Source: Pyropia yezoensis
Taxonomy: Eukaryota; Rhodophyta; Bangiophyceae; Bangiales; Bangiaceae
Assembly: GCA_009829735.1 (NCBI GenBank)
Contig: CM020618.1
Location: 25,765,122-25,829,121 of the forward strand
Direction: 5' to 3'
Length of the DNA stretch: 64,000 bases
The notes below the pieces were generated by a model, which saw only the letters and a list, made by a program, of their open reading frames with translations, searched no databases and had not been told where the DNA came from. Positions within the stretch are counted from its first letter, which is position 1. The number at the start of each line of letters is the position of its first letter. The translations under genes were made by a program, and so were the position numbers. Below, piece by piece: positions 54,111 to 64,000 of the stretch.

Positions 54111-55646
54111 CCCCTCATCCCCTCTGCTGCCACCTCCCCGAACCACCCTTCTCCCAGCCACCCGCTCTCCCACCCCCCCTACATCAACCCAATCCCCTCC
54201 CATCCCCCTCCTGCGCCCCCCGCTGTACCCCTTTTCACTTTCGTCGCGGCCCTCACGGCGTAGCGGCTGCCCTTCGGCGGGCGGGGCTCCTCTGCGCGGC
54301 TTTAGCGCTGAGGTGGAGCGTGCGTGGCTTGTCCTAGTCAGCGTCGTGCGCAGTTACGGCCCCGCGTGGGTCCCTACTCAAGGCGGAGGGCCGAGTGTGT
54401 TACGAAGGTTGGGGGGGGACTCCCGGACCGCCGTTGTGGTGCAGGCGGACCGAGCAGAGTGCCGAGTTGTGGTCGGGTGGGAGGGCGGTGGGCAGCGTTC
54501 AGAGCGCCGGCGTGCGTTTGTGGAGCGAATGGCCAAGCGAAAGGCCAGGAGGGGTAGTGGTACTTGTTTCGCACCCATTCAATCGTCCATTCCTGGGTTC
54601 AGACGCGCCTTCCACATGTGGTCGAGCGCCGCTGACAGCCACATCACTGGTGCTGACGTGCAGAGCATCCCGGAATTTTCTTGCTTGTCGCCTTCAATTT
54701 TGCGCGATGAGTCAATCGTAAGTATTTCAAGACTTGGAAGTCCGCGTCTTGATCGCTTTGACACTGGGTCGATTGACATCTTTTCACAGCGGACCCGCGA
54801 GAGACGGACACTTTTCAGAGGACAAGTGGCCCACAACATGGATCGACCGCAGCGCCCTTTCGCCGCTCTCGTGAGCGACGATCGACGAAAGGGGGTGATA
54901 GTATTGGAGAAAGACTGTACACATCTGTCGTCGAAAGAGCGACGAGGAACGTCAGAGCACAACTAACCACGTCCATCGAAACGCCTGAAACATTCATTCT
55001 AGGACGCCACCTATGGCACGTGGCGGCCTGTGAGTGGAGTGCCCATTTACAAACCTGGTGCCCCAACCGATTCGGAAGAACTTGCGTAGAACGGCGTCAA
55101 CGGGCGGTATACGATTGGGCACCGACACACATAGCGACGTTCCACTGTTTTCCATTTTTTGAAAAATGTAGAACTTGGGTGCCTGGCGTGTTACGTGTAT
55201 TGAGTGCACCCTGTCAATCGGACGGCTTTCGAAGCGCAATCGTCGCTCGGTGCATGGCCGTATGGCGTGACACGTTGGTGACTACGCGTGATCCTGGCCG
55301 GTCGTGGGCGATCGTGGGCGATCGAGAAGCGGTCATCGCTCGTCAATTTTCTTAAAACGGAGCCCTGGGCGTGCCACGACGCAGCCGTGAGCGGGCCACA
55401 TCTGTAGCATCCCTGGCCCCGACTTGGCGCCGACCCGGGACTACAACCAGAGGGCACCAGGTGCCAGAACACGCCCGCCTTGTGGTGATGGTTGGCGGCC
55501 GTGGCCCGTGCCCGGCACTGGGATGCGGTGGACTACGCTATCCACACGTGAGAGAGGGATTGCTGATGGGTTTTTGCATACTTGTGAGGGACTTGATTTG
55601 AGAGAATTTGAGTGTGAGATTAGTGAGTGGGAATAGAATTAGTAGT
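54111..55646. other. Intergenic, no gene recognised
   Basis: Pyrimidine-rich tract to about 54240, then unique sequence of mixed composition. Open frames on both strands (longest about 300 residues) overlap the pogo tail and show no domain. Confidence 0.45.
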
Positions 55647-55973
55647 GATAGTGGCCCCCGACCTGACGAGGTTAGACTCGGGTCGGGGCCACTCGGGGTT
55701 ATGGGGGGGCTACCTGGCCAACGTGCCGAGGCTCCCCCAGATGCACGTTAAGAGGGACAGCGAGGCGCCCTTGGCCCGCGCCCTCAGGAAAAAGACAACT
55801 GCACGTTTGCTTTCCTCTTCCCCGTGTGCACTACCGTGCGTATCTGTTTGCTCTGCGAGCAGGCACGTGAGGCAACAGGCATACCATTCTCGTAGTTCCC
55901 CTTTCTGTGTTACCTGTCCCTTTCCCCCGAGGGATATTGACACGTGTCTGAGAGGATCGAGTTTTATACCACA
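55647..55973 (+). repeat. Element C 5' LTR (about 327 bp, left end tentative)
   Basis: The right end is placed at CCACA (55973), four bases before the primer binding site. The left end is placed at TGATAGTGGCCCCCG by its TG start, but the 3' LTR lies beyond the window, so this is a guess. A TTTTATACC stretch near the right end is TATA-like. Confidence 0.5.
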
Positions 55974-55977
55974 TATT

Positions 55978-55995
55978 TGGTGGAGCAGCAGGGGA
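55978..55995 (+). other. Element C primer binding site
   Basis: TGGTGGAGCAGCAGGGGA, identical over 18 bases to the site of the tandem-array element and one base different from element B. Confidence 0.8.
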
Positions 55996-56185
55996 TGATT
56001 GGAGTGTTTGAGAAGAGACATTTGGGAGCAGCGGTTGGGTTGTTCCTGTTCTGTCTTTTTCTGTGGTTTGGGAATTATTTGCACCCGTTCACGGGAATCC
56101 CATTCCTGGCTCTCTAACCCCTCTCTTGTGGTCTGGCGATCTTTGGACACGCAGGCAACTGGACTGTGGCTGTCAAGAGACCAAC

Positions 56186-57947
56186 ATGGCTACCCTCCCT
56201 GGCACGACGGTGCCCGAAGGGGTAGACCCCGCGTCCCTTGATGCATCCCTGGTCACCGCGGGGGACGGTGCCCAACCCGGCGTTCTCCCTACGGGTGAAG
56301 CAGACCTGGGTGTGACATCCGGTAGCGGACTGGAGTCCACAGGCGGCCAAGCACCACCTGCTCCCGTTCCTCCGGCTGTTCCTCCTGTGGGAGCCACCCC
56401 GGGGTCAACGGCGTTTGAGTCCGCTCGCAGCAGACGTCTCCCTCCTGTCGGTTCTACTCCTCAACCTCCAGGGATAGCCCCTGGTGTGTTTACTCCTGGA
56501 CCCACACATGGCAGCTGGGTGTATACACCTCTTCCTGTGGGCACTAGCGATGCCAGAGGCACCGTTGTGACTCGTTCTACGGGTCTCCCTGAGACCTCGA
56601 CTCCTGGGACCGGCCAAGCTTTTCCTCCCCTTGCATCCTATGGGGCGGGGAGATCTCAGACCGGTAACCGGAGCAGCCGAAGGCGTCGGCGTCATCGCCG
56701 TCGCTCTAGCACCAGCGAGACCAGTTCCTCCAGCTCTGAGGAGGGATATGATTGGGATGCATCTCCCGGTCCCACCCGGCGCAGGCTAGTCGAGTTTGAC
56801 TTCCCTGCCCATCAAGTGGGAGATGCCACCCTGAACAAGGTCACGTATTGGGGTAACTACCGGCTGGAGAACCAAGACCAAGGTTACACCGGGAAGATGG
56901 CCAAGAAGATGGCGTCCCTGAACCGGCGAATGCAGCCGAGCTTCGGGGGACATCCTAAGTTTTCCGGGAAGAGACCGGCGCTTATCTTTGCCTTCCTGCG
57001 CCGGTTTGTCAAGGCATGCAATGACAACGATGTGTCCGAGGGCAAGGCTCTCTACCTCCTGGTTAACTTCATGACCGGAGAAGCGGAACAGCGGTTTGCA
57101 CAGGTTCTACCAGACTCTGCCGGACACATTGTCGGACGTACCGTCGCGAGTTATCCGGAGGCGGTCAACTGGCTCCTGTCCAACTACGCTGACGCGGACT
57201 CTCTGCGTAAAGCAGTCGGCAGGCTGAACCGGGCAACCATGGAAAGACAAGAGACTCCAGAGGCGTTTGCCCGTCGTGTCCGGGAGATGAGCGATGCTTG
57301 TGGCAACGTTTACCCTGAGGACAGGCTCAAGATGATCTTCTCGGAAGGGCTTCCTGAATATCTTCAAGTGGATGCGGAGAACTACAACCAGGAACATCAA
57401 GAACATACCTTCCAGCAGTTGATGGCCTACACCCAGGGCAAGTACCGGCAAGCCAGGGCCCTCCAAGCTCCCCTGGTATCAACTCCCCAAGCCGTTGTCG
57501 CGAGTTCGACCCGGACCCGACAAGTATAAGGGAGGTGATAGCCCTGTACCATTACTCGCAGTTGGCGAGGCCTCACCCATGGGGTCAGGGGACAAGTGGG
57601 GCGGCTTCGTTTCTAAGGAGCAACCATCCCTGGTCGCCCCCAAGCAAGTCAAGAACCAGCGGTTCCGGTCTTGTTGGCTGTGCCAGAAGGAGGATCACAT
57701 GTCCTACCAGTGCCCGACCATTCCCAAGGACCTCCAGGAGAAACTCAAGCGTCAAGGACTGGTGTTTGTAAAGGCGGTCAACTGGGCTGACCGGCGGGCA
57801 CCCTCCAAGATGGACAAGGCACAGGTACATGCAATCCGAGTGGCAACCTTACAGAGCATCACGGAGGCTCTGGCAAGGGAAGCTCCTACGAACTTCGACC
57901 AGGAGACCGAAACCTCTAAGGACTCCTCGGACCCGGGAAACGAGTAG
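56186..57947 (+). pseudogene. gag: Element C Gag, frameshifted before the zinc knuckle
   Basis: Translation from ATG 56186 (context CCAACATGGCT, as in element B) gives a Pro/Gly/Thr-rich N-terminus, a basic SRRRRRHRRRS patch and a capsid-like region (FAFLRRFVKACNDNDVSEG ... EAVNWLLSNY ... ARRVREMSDACGNVYPED) clearly related to that of element B. The frame stops at 57529. The protein continues in another frame from about 57500 to a TAG at 57947 and there contains the zinc knuckle CWLCQKEDHMSYQC (CX2CX4HX4C). In element B both parts are in one frame, so an indel near 57500-57530 probably broke gag here. Programmed frameshifting is a less likely reading. Confidence 0.8.
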
Positions 57948-58075
57948 GGCAGGCGCTCTCCCCAAGTGTCTTCCCGAATCTCCGACGGCAGGGTACTTCT
58001 ACCTGTTCTCCCCTTGAGTGCCGGGAGAAAGGACGGCAGTTACCCGCTCAACCGGTAGCCGCCTGGACACCCTGT

Positions 58076-58795
58076 TTGTTCAAGGGGACATTGCTCGTCC
58101 TGCGTAAAGAAAACCTCAAGATTAATGCTCGTATGCGTGTGGGGGATAGTCTCCCCCAAGCTGTTACGCCGGTGGTTGACACGGGAGCCGGACCAAGCGT
58201 CATCACTGAGAACCTGTTACCTCCGGGCTGGCGTCGACATGCCTGGAGAGCGCCTACCCGGACCCATATCGTCGACGCTTCGGGTCAAACCCTACGACCG
58301 CTTGGCCGTCTTCCTGTCGCCATCTATGTCAACAATGAACCAATGCTTTTTCCCTTTCTAGTAGTCAAGACCCTATCAGTCCCCCTCATCCTAGGCTGGG
58401 ACTTCCAGAAGCAGCATGTCAAGAGCATCCTACCCGGAGAAGGGCAGGTCCAGTTCAACCATGGGTTTGTGTCACCGGTATTGGAGCATCTGGACGCCAA
58501 GGTTCGTGTAGCCAAGAGCAAGAGGGAACGCATCCCACCCTCTACCTTGACTCTCTTCAAACCGGTGCTCCTACCCCCTCGCTCGGAGACCAAGGTTCAA
58601 GTAACGACCCGGATTGCAGGTCAATGCCTGATCTACGGACGTAAGAAATTTCTGGCGAATCACCGGTTATACTTGGCCCACGGACATCACAAGAAGGTAG
58701 AAAGGCACACCCCGTTCTCGGTGCTAATCGTCAACGTGAGCCGGAAGCCAATAACCCTCGCCAAGGGCACCCGAGTTGGTACAGCAGAGCCTTAA
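58076..58795 (+). pseudogene. pol: Element C Pol, protease part, ended by in-frame TAA
   Basis: An aspartic protease with DTGA at about residue 35 and an LILGWDF flap-side motif. The frame ends in TAA at 58793-58795, and the RT ORF starts 18 bases later in the same frame. Element A is continuous across this junction, so the TAA is probably a nonsense mutation, though the following ATG (58814) could restart translation. No obvious start codon joins it to gag; 57948-58075 appears to be the linker. Confidence 0.7.
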
Positions 58796-58813
58796 CGGGG
58801 ATCCGCCCGTGCT

Positions 58814-60730
58814 ATGAGCAAGGAAGACCTCCTGAACCTGCAACAAGAACTGGCATCCAACTTGACGACCTTAGACGTACCTCCGAAGCAAGAGCAGGCT
58901 GGCAGCGCTACTCCGAAACCCGAACAAGCACCACCCGGGATGCCGAAGGTCAAGCAAGAAAATGTCCCTCCCGACTTGAAGGAGGCACTGGAGAAGCTTC
59001 TCCAGGAATATCGGCACCTGTGGTCGGGAGAGCTGGGCAAGATGGACGCCACTCTACACCGGATTCAACTCAAGCCGGAAGCTAAGCCAGTGCACATGCA
59101 ACCATATCGGGCCGGACCTCATCGCCGGGATGAGATTGAGAAGCAGGTTAACAAGATGCTCAAGATGGATGTTATCGAGCCGTCTGATAGCGAGTGGGCT
59201 TTCCCGGTGGTAGTCGTCCCGAAAACCGGCGGTCACTTCCGTTTTTGCGTTGACTACCGGCGCCTGAACGAGATGACAGTCAAGAACGTATACCCGATAC
59301 CCCGGATGGATGATTGCCTCGACTTTCTTGGTGATGCCACCCTCTTCTCGACGCTGGATTGTAATGCCGGTTACTGGCAGATCCCTCTGGCTGACGAGGA
59401 CAAGGACAAGACCACCTTCACGTGCCACCTGGGACTATTCCGGTGCAAGCGTCTTCCTTTTGGTCTCACCAATGCTCCGGCGACCTTCCAAAGAGCCATC
59501 GACATCATCCTGTCCGGGCTAAGGTGGAGAACATGTTTGGTCTACCTGGATGACATTATTGTTTTCTCCAAGACCCCAGCGGAACACCTGGAGCACCTTC
59601 GGGAGGTCCTGGCCCTCCTGTCCAAGGCCGGAGTTACCCTCAAGGCCGAGAAGTGCCACCTGTTTGAGACTGAGGTGGAGTATCTGGGGCATGTGCCGAG
59701 TCCGGGGGAGCTCCGAGTCAATGAGAAGAACATCAAGGCCCTCCGGCATGCACGGCAACCCAAAACCCAGACGGAACTCAAGAGCTTCCTGGGTATGTGC
59801 AACGTCTATCGCCGGCTCGTACGGGACTATGCTCTGATTGCCCGACCACTGACCAAGCTGACCAGCAAGAAGCTTCCCGCACAACTCCCGGTGTTCGACG
59901 AGAAGCAGACCGCGGCCTTCGAAGAGCTCAAGAAGCGCCTGACCACCACTCCAGTACTGGCGTTACCCAAGCGGGAGGGCCAGTTTGTTCTGGAGACGGA
60001 TGCCTGTGGCGTCCAGGTGGGGTTCTCACTACTCCAGCAGCAACCTGATGGGCACTTTCTCCCGATAGGCTACTACAGTCGCGTCTTGACTCCAGCTGAG
60101 AAGAACTATTTCACGACCGAGCGCGAGTGCTTGGCAGTCGTCTGGGCTTGCTTCCTGTTACGGCCACATCTTGAAGGACAAGAGTTCCTCATCCGGACGG
60201 ACCACGCCAGCCTAAGGTGGCTGCTATGTATGGACAGCAGTCAAGGAAGGGTCGCCCGGTGGCGCCTACGCCTTTCGGAGTTCAAGTACAAGGTGTGCAC
60301 CAGAGCAGGGAGGGAGCACCACTGCGCCGACACCATGTCCCGGCTGGAGACTCCTGCAGCCGATACCGGTCCTATCCCGGAGGAAATACCTTGCTTCATC
60401 CTCCCGAATGTCGGACGTGGCTGGCACGCTCCCCTGTATGAGACACCTGAAGCTCATCAACCGGTGACCATTCACCGGATGCTGGAGGCACAACTGACGG
60501 ATCCTCAATGCTTGGAGCTTCGCCACCAAATGGACCTGAACCGGAACAGTTTTTTCTCCGAGTCTACGGACGGACTCCTAGTACGGGTGTCACCCTTCGA
60601 TGGGGCCACTCAAGTCTACGTACCCCGGGGCCTACGAGCTGACATCCTACGCCTGGAGCACTCGTCTCCCCAGGCCGGACATCCTGGTATCAATCGGATG
60701 TATGCTTCCATGAGACGACACTATTACTGA
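58814..60730 (+). pseudogene. pol: Element C Pol, RT-RNase H and start of integrase, ended by in-frame TGA
   Basis: RT carries YLDD at 244-247 of this segment, and RNase H begins near ETDACGVQ. The integrase zinc finger begins (LEHSSPQAGHPG) but the frame stops at TGA 60728-60730 within MRRHYY-stop, exactly where A and B have Trp (FFYWPAM, RYYWPSM). A TGG-to-TGA change explains it. Translation could not produce an integrase with an intact zinc finger. Confidence 0.85.
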
Positions 60731-60736
60731 GAAACC

Positions 60737-62035
60737 ATGGCCAGTGACGTCCATAAGTACCTGGAGGCTTGTGTCTCGTGGGCAAGGAACCGGTTGTCCC
60801 AGAGGAAGAAGACTTCTAAGCTACGCCTATTCCCTGAGGCGGAGCCCTTTGCAAGCTTAAGCATGGACATCCTGGGGCCCCTACCTGAAACATCCAGTGG
60901 CAACATATACCTGCTCATCATATGTGACCGGTTCTCCAAGTATACTCGAGCAATCCCGCTGAGGACCATCACGGCTCTGGATGTCCCGTCAGCCTTCTGC
61001 GAGTACTGGATAGCTGCCTACGGCCCTCCAGACTCCGTCTTGACCGACAACGGTCCCCAGTTTGCATCCCTGTTCTTCCAAGGAGTCTGTGACCTGATGG
61101 GCATCAAGAACTTGTACACTACGACGTACCACCCTCAAACGAACGGCCAGGTGGAACGATTCAACCGGACCCTAGTAGACATGCTACGGCACTACGTGGA
61201 GGAGCACCAAGAAGACTGGGACGAGCTCCTGGCTGTCCTCACTCTAGCCTACAACTCCCGAGTTCACCGGACAACGGGGGTCGCTCCACTCGACTTTGTC
61301 ACCCCGAGGCGGCTGACCAACTTCTCCCTGGAAAGAATACCAGACGGTCTCCAGCCTGCACTGAAGTCAGGTCCCAAGGCAAAGGATGAGTTTCTGGAAC
61401 AACTGAAGCTCCTGCTCCCAAGAGTCAAGGAGTCAATCTCGAAGACCCAGGAGCGATACAAGCGAGGCTATGACAAGGGCGTTCGGGAAAAGAACAAGGA
61501 ACTGGGTGGTGGCGACTGGGTTTTTGTGGACAACCATAGCAAGACCCGGGGGAAGCTGGACTCGAAGACGGATGGACCTTATGAGATCCTGAATACGGAC
61601 GGTTGGACCTTTCTTCTAGACGTGGACGGCTCCCCGTACCGCGTGAGCAGCGACCATGTCACCCGAGCGCCACCGCCAAGCCAACGGGACTTGACCCGGC
61701 GCAAGCGGGCCGCAGTACCCTGGCTATCCCAAGAAGAAGGTCGGGAATATGTCTACGTCAAGTTTGTGGACCATGCCTGGAGAGACGGACGCCTGTACCT
61801 GCGAGTACGCTGGTTCGGTTTTAACCCGGCAGATGATACCTGGGAACCCTCAAACCGGCGACCCATCGCGGATGTCTGTGCCTACACGCGACGGAACGGG
61901 ATAGAGGGCACTCCAGTGGCCAGAGCCGGCAAGATTCTGGAGTCGGACTCGGAGGAGGACCAAGAGGATGGGGCCAACCAAGACCCTCGGGACGAGCCGA
62001 GTTCATCCGCAACGGATGCGGAACAAGAGGATTGA
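60737..62035 (+). pseudogene. pol: Element C Pol, integrase core and chromodomain (after the TGA, same frame)
   Basis: This continues the same frame as the RT segment. The catalytic core is D44, D104, E140 of this piece, with 35-residue spacing. The GPY/F-like module (DGPYEIL) and a chromodomain (LRVRWFGFNPADDTWE) follow, then an acidic tail. The zinc-finger end reads ACVSWARNRL where A and B have a second Cys (CHPCARNRM, CTCCAQNRL), so the last zinc ligand is Trp. Both defects mark this copy as dead. Confidence 0.87.
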
Positions 62036-62179
62036 GAAAAGGGAACGGGTATATCAAGGAGAACACGCAATACAAGCATGGAACAATCAAGGAAAACAAG
62101 CACCCGCTCGGGCAACCCTTCTCTCCGCCTCTTCCCTCCTCGCTTCTCCCAAGACCCTCACCCTCCTTGCCTCTAACTA
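62036..62179. other. Spacer between convergent pol and antisense ORF of element C
   Basis: Only 144 bp separates the pol stop from the antisense stop at 62180. No hairpin cluster like that of element A was seen. Confidence 0.5.
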
Positions 62180-64000
62180 CTACTCCCGGCGCGGACGCTG
62201 AGCCGCGGGAGTGTCCTCCAGCGCTGCCTCCGCGGCACGACGGGAACCGGAGGAAGACGGGATGACGTAGTGCGGTGGACGCGGTGCATCCCGGTATGAC
62301 GCCATCGGAGTAGTACCGGTAGTTGCCGGGGGCTCCCGCTCATCCAGATATGCCCGTCGGCGCCCCTGGAAGCCAGTGAAGGTTTCTGACCACTGCTGGG
62401 CGAAGCCATACCGCGTTAAGGTCGCCAGAAGTTCGCCAACCACCGGGCTGTTCGACATCTGGCCGCTGTCCGCGCAAGCACACACCCGGTCGACCACGTT
62501 GTTCAAGACGCTGGCGTAAGTACCCAGCACCAGGGAGGACCCAACGCCTTCAACCTGCACCGGAAGACGACCCAGCTGGTCTTCAATCATACCGACGTCG
62601 TACTGGTCGCATGTCGTACCACCTTGGATCAGGTACCAGTCAGGCACCCGGAAGCGGGTAAGGCGCAGAGTCGGCGCCGGATTCTCGAACCGCCCCGAGG
62701 ATGACACCACCGGACGGTCCACAACGGCCCCCGAAACCGGAGTACCCAACTCCAGCGGAGGCACAGCGCCACCGACGTTGGAAGAAGGCGTCCGAGGCGG
62801 AGCGGCTGGAGTGGTAGGCGACCGCACGGTCACCCCCAGACTCGCCGCAGACAGGCGCGGTGCCGGAGGAGCTTGAAGTACCGGCACAGCCGGAACAGGG
62901 CGTGAACGCGCCGGCGACGGTTCAGGCGAGGCCACCGGGGCGACAGGTGCAACAGGAGGAAGCGGAGCCGCCGCAGACGCCTGACCGACCGCCGCGGCCC
63001 ATCCCGACTCCTGCACCGGCGGTCCAACTGGCAGGAGATCAAGGGCGGCCGGGGCAGGAAAGCTACCTAGCTGCGGCCACGCCGGAAGCGGCGTCGCCAG
63101 CTGCACCTTGGCCGGAGAAGACTGGTAGACCACATGCGCCCATCCGAAGCCATCCCGACGCGGGCGGTTCTGGTCGGCAATCGCGTTCAAGAAGTTCCGG
63201 TCATGCACCGGCACCAGACGCCGGAAGTCAATCATCGCCTGGAAGAGCCCCTTGTACTCTTCGTCCTGGCTGCACAGGAAGTCGACGGTCAACTTGTCGA
63301 CAATCCAGACCATCAGGAGGTCAGGGAGAAACCAAAGCCGGTTGGACACCAAGACCTCGTGAAGCCAGTGGTTGGCCGCCAAGACTGTCATCTCGGACGT
63401 GTACATCATGTACGGGATCGAGTGGAAGAAGCCCTTGATCGACCCCTGAGTCAAGGCGTCCAAGAAGTACCAGGTGAAGGGGATGCTGGAAGGAGCAAAC
63501 CCGACCGGGATCTCGACTTCCTGCTGCTGCGGGATGACCTTGGGGTAGTACGCCGCCCGGTTAGCCTTATCCAGCTTCCAGAACTCCTGATGGTTGCAGC
63601 TCACGAGGAAGTCACGCTGGCGGCCGCGTCGCTCGCCTTGCTCCCGTGCCGGTGACAACTTGGAGTACTTCCGGGTCAGAAAAGGCGGCTCCAGAGCGAC
63701 CATGCTCGGACGGTGGTCGCAGTTCAGGCTCCCCGACCCCTTGAGCGCCTCGTCCCAGACCTTGAGCGCCCGGTGGACGTACTCTTCCTCCTCCGGCCAC
63801 CGGAGAACGGACGCGGACACGCGACGCTCGGTCAAGGGTAGATCCAGCACCAGCGCGAAGGGGAGATCCTCCAGACGAGCAACCCAAGAGGAACCCGAGA
63901 AGCTCTGGGAGCGGTCTTGTGCCAGGCGCATCTGGTCCGCCGTGTGAAGACGAGCCTTATCCATCTCGGTCAGGACCCCGCGCTGGAGTTCCTTGCGCCA
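62180..64000 (-). CDS. Element C antisense accessory ORF (partial, at least 607 aa)
   Basis: An uninterrupted minus-strand frame runs from the window end to 62180. An in-frame ATG occurs at 63964, but the frame stays open to base 64000, so the start may lie outside. The N-terminal half is structured (EEEEYVHRALKVWDEALKG, AAYYPK, VEIPVGF, FFHSI, NHWLHEVLV, LWFLP). A Pro/Ala/Val-rich linker spans about residues 295-400, and a second conserved block (DQLGRLPVQVEG ... VLNNVVDRVCACADSG ... WSETFTGF) parallels the C-terminal parts of the antisense ORFs of A and B. It is intact although gag and pol of the same element are broken. Function unknown. Confidence 0.7.
   Translation of the reverse strand, partial: WRKELQRGVLTEMDKARLHTADQMRLAQDRSQSFSGSSWVARLEDLPFALVLDLPLTERRVSASVLRWPEEEEYVHRALKVWDEALKGSGSLNCDHRPSMVALEPPFLTRKYSKLSPAREQGERRGRQRDFLVSCNHQEFWKLDKANRAAYYPKVIPQQQEVEIPVGFAPSSIPFTWYFLDALTQGSIKGFFHSIPYMMYTSEMTVLAANHWLHEVLVSNRLWFLPDLLMVWIVDKLTVDFLCSQDEEYKGLFQAMIDFRRLVPVHDRNFLNAIADQNRPRRDGFGWAHVVYQSSPAKVQLATPLPAWPQLGSFPAPAALDLLPVGPPVQESGWAAAVGQASAAAPLPPVAPVAPVASPEPSPARSRPVPAVPVLQAPPAPRLSAASLGVTVRSPTTPAAPPRTPSSNVGGAVPPLELGTPVSGAVVDRPVVSSSGRFENPAPTLRLTRFRVPDWYLIQGGTTCDQYDVGMIEDQLGRLPVQVEGVGSSLVLGTYASVLNNVVDRVCACADSGQMSNSPVVGELLATLTRYGFAQQWSETFTGFQGRRRAYLDEREPPATTGTTPMASYRDAPRPPHYVIPSSSGSRRAAEAALEDTPAAQRPRRE

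Noticed and set aside
54046-54966. 306-residue plus-strand ORF after the pogo remnant
   Set aside because: It begins in the wrong frame over the transposase tail and continues into non-coding sequence without a domain.
53273-60730. Reassigned stop codons (TGA or TAG read as Trp or another residue)
   Set aside because: Intact pol A and gag B use TGG for Trp and end at normal stops, and the broken genes also contain TAA stops and frameshifts. Decay explains this better.

Overview
This window comes from a GC-rich, repeat-dominated nuclear genome of a eukaryote. The evidence is three Ty3/gypsy retrotransposons with C-terminal chromodomains (chromoviruses), a PIF/Harbinger and a pogo-type DNA transposon remnant, a Myb/SANT-like gene remnant, and one exon of an M20-family ureide/carbamoyl amidohydrolase with a consensus GT splice donor. 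A large algal or other protist genome fits, but nothing here fixes the taxon. I see no bacterial operons, rRNA or tRNA genes, or CRISPR.

Layout. 1-12939: chromovirus A (gag tail, intact pol, a long antisense ORF, polypurine tract, 3' LTR). A 500-N gap splits it, and the 4360 bp on the two sides of the gap are the same sequence, so this is almost certainly one element assembled twice. 12978-13859: broken Harbinger transposase. 13904-14130: 48-bp minisatellite. 14849-35167: about 20.3 kb of a 1048-bp tandem repeat. Each unit is a 406-bp LTR plus a 642-bp non-coding internal region with a primer binding site and a G-rich tract. There are 20 LTRs and 19 internal regions, and a 5-bp target duplication (CTGCT) flanks the whole array, so it is one insertion of a miniature, non-autonomous LTR retrotransposon expanded into an array with shared LTRs. 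35659-37945: minus-strand Myb/SANT-like pseudogene. 37946-47325: complete chromovirus B with 469-bp LTRs and a near-perfect target duplication, inserted next to or inside that gene. 47326-48110: minus-strand coding-like remnant. 48600-49160: degenerate 147-bp tandem repeat. 49160-52190: no gene that I can support. 52195-52457: amidohydrolase exon. 52829-54110: pogo-like pseudogene. 54240-55640: nothing recognised. 55647-64000: chromovirus C (5' LTR, gag, pol in broken pieces, antisense ORF running off the end).

How it works together. A, B and C each supply or once supplied Gag, protease, RT, RNase H and integrase. All three carry, between pol and the 3' LTR, a long ORF on the opposite strand. 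The three antisense proteins appear to share a common core, so the antisense gene looks like a conserved accessory gene of this retrotransposon lineage. The miniature element in the array, B and C all use nearly the same 18-nt primer binding site. The array element also shares its LTR start (TGTAGCA) and a G-run before it with A, so it was probably mobilised by enzymes of such autonomous relatives.

Most genes here are damaged by nonsense codons or frameshifts. Some damage is probably assembly error (5291-6950 beside the gap and 24.8-27.4 kb in the array, where 1-bp homopolymer changes cluster), while other breaks look like true decay.
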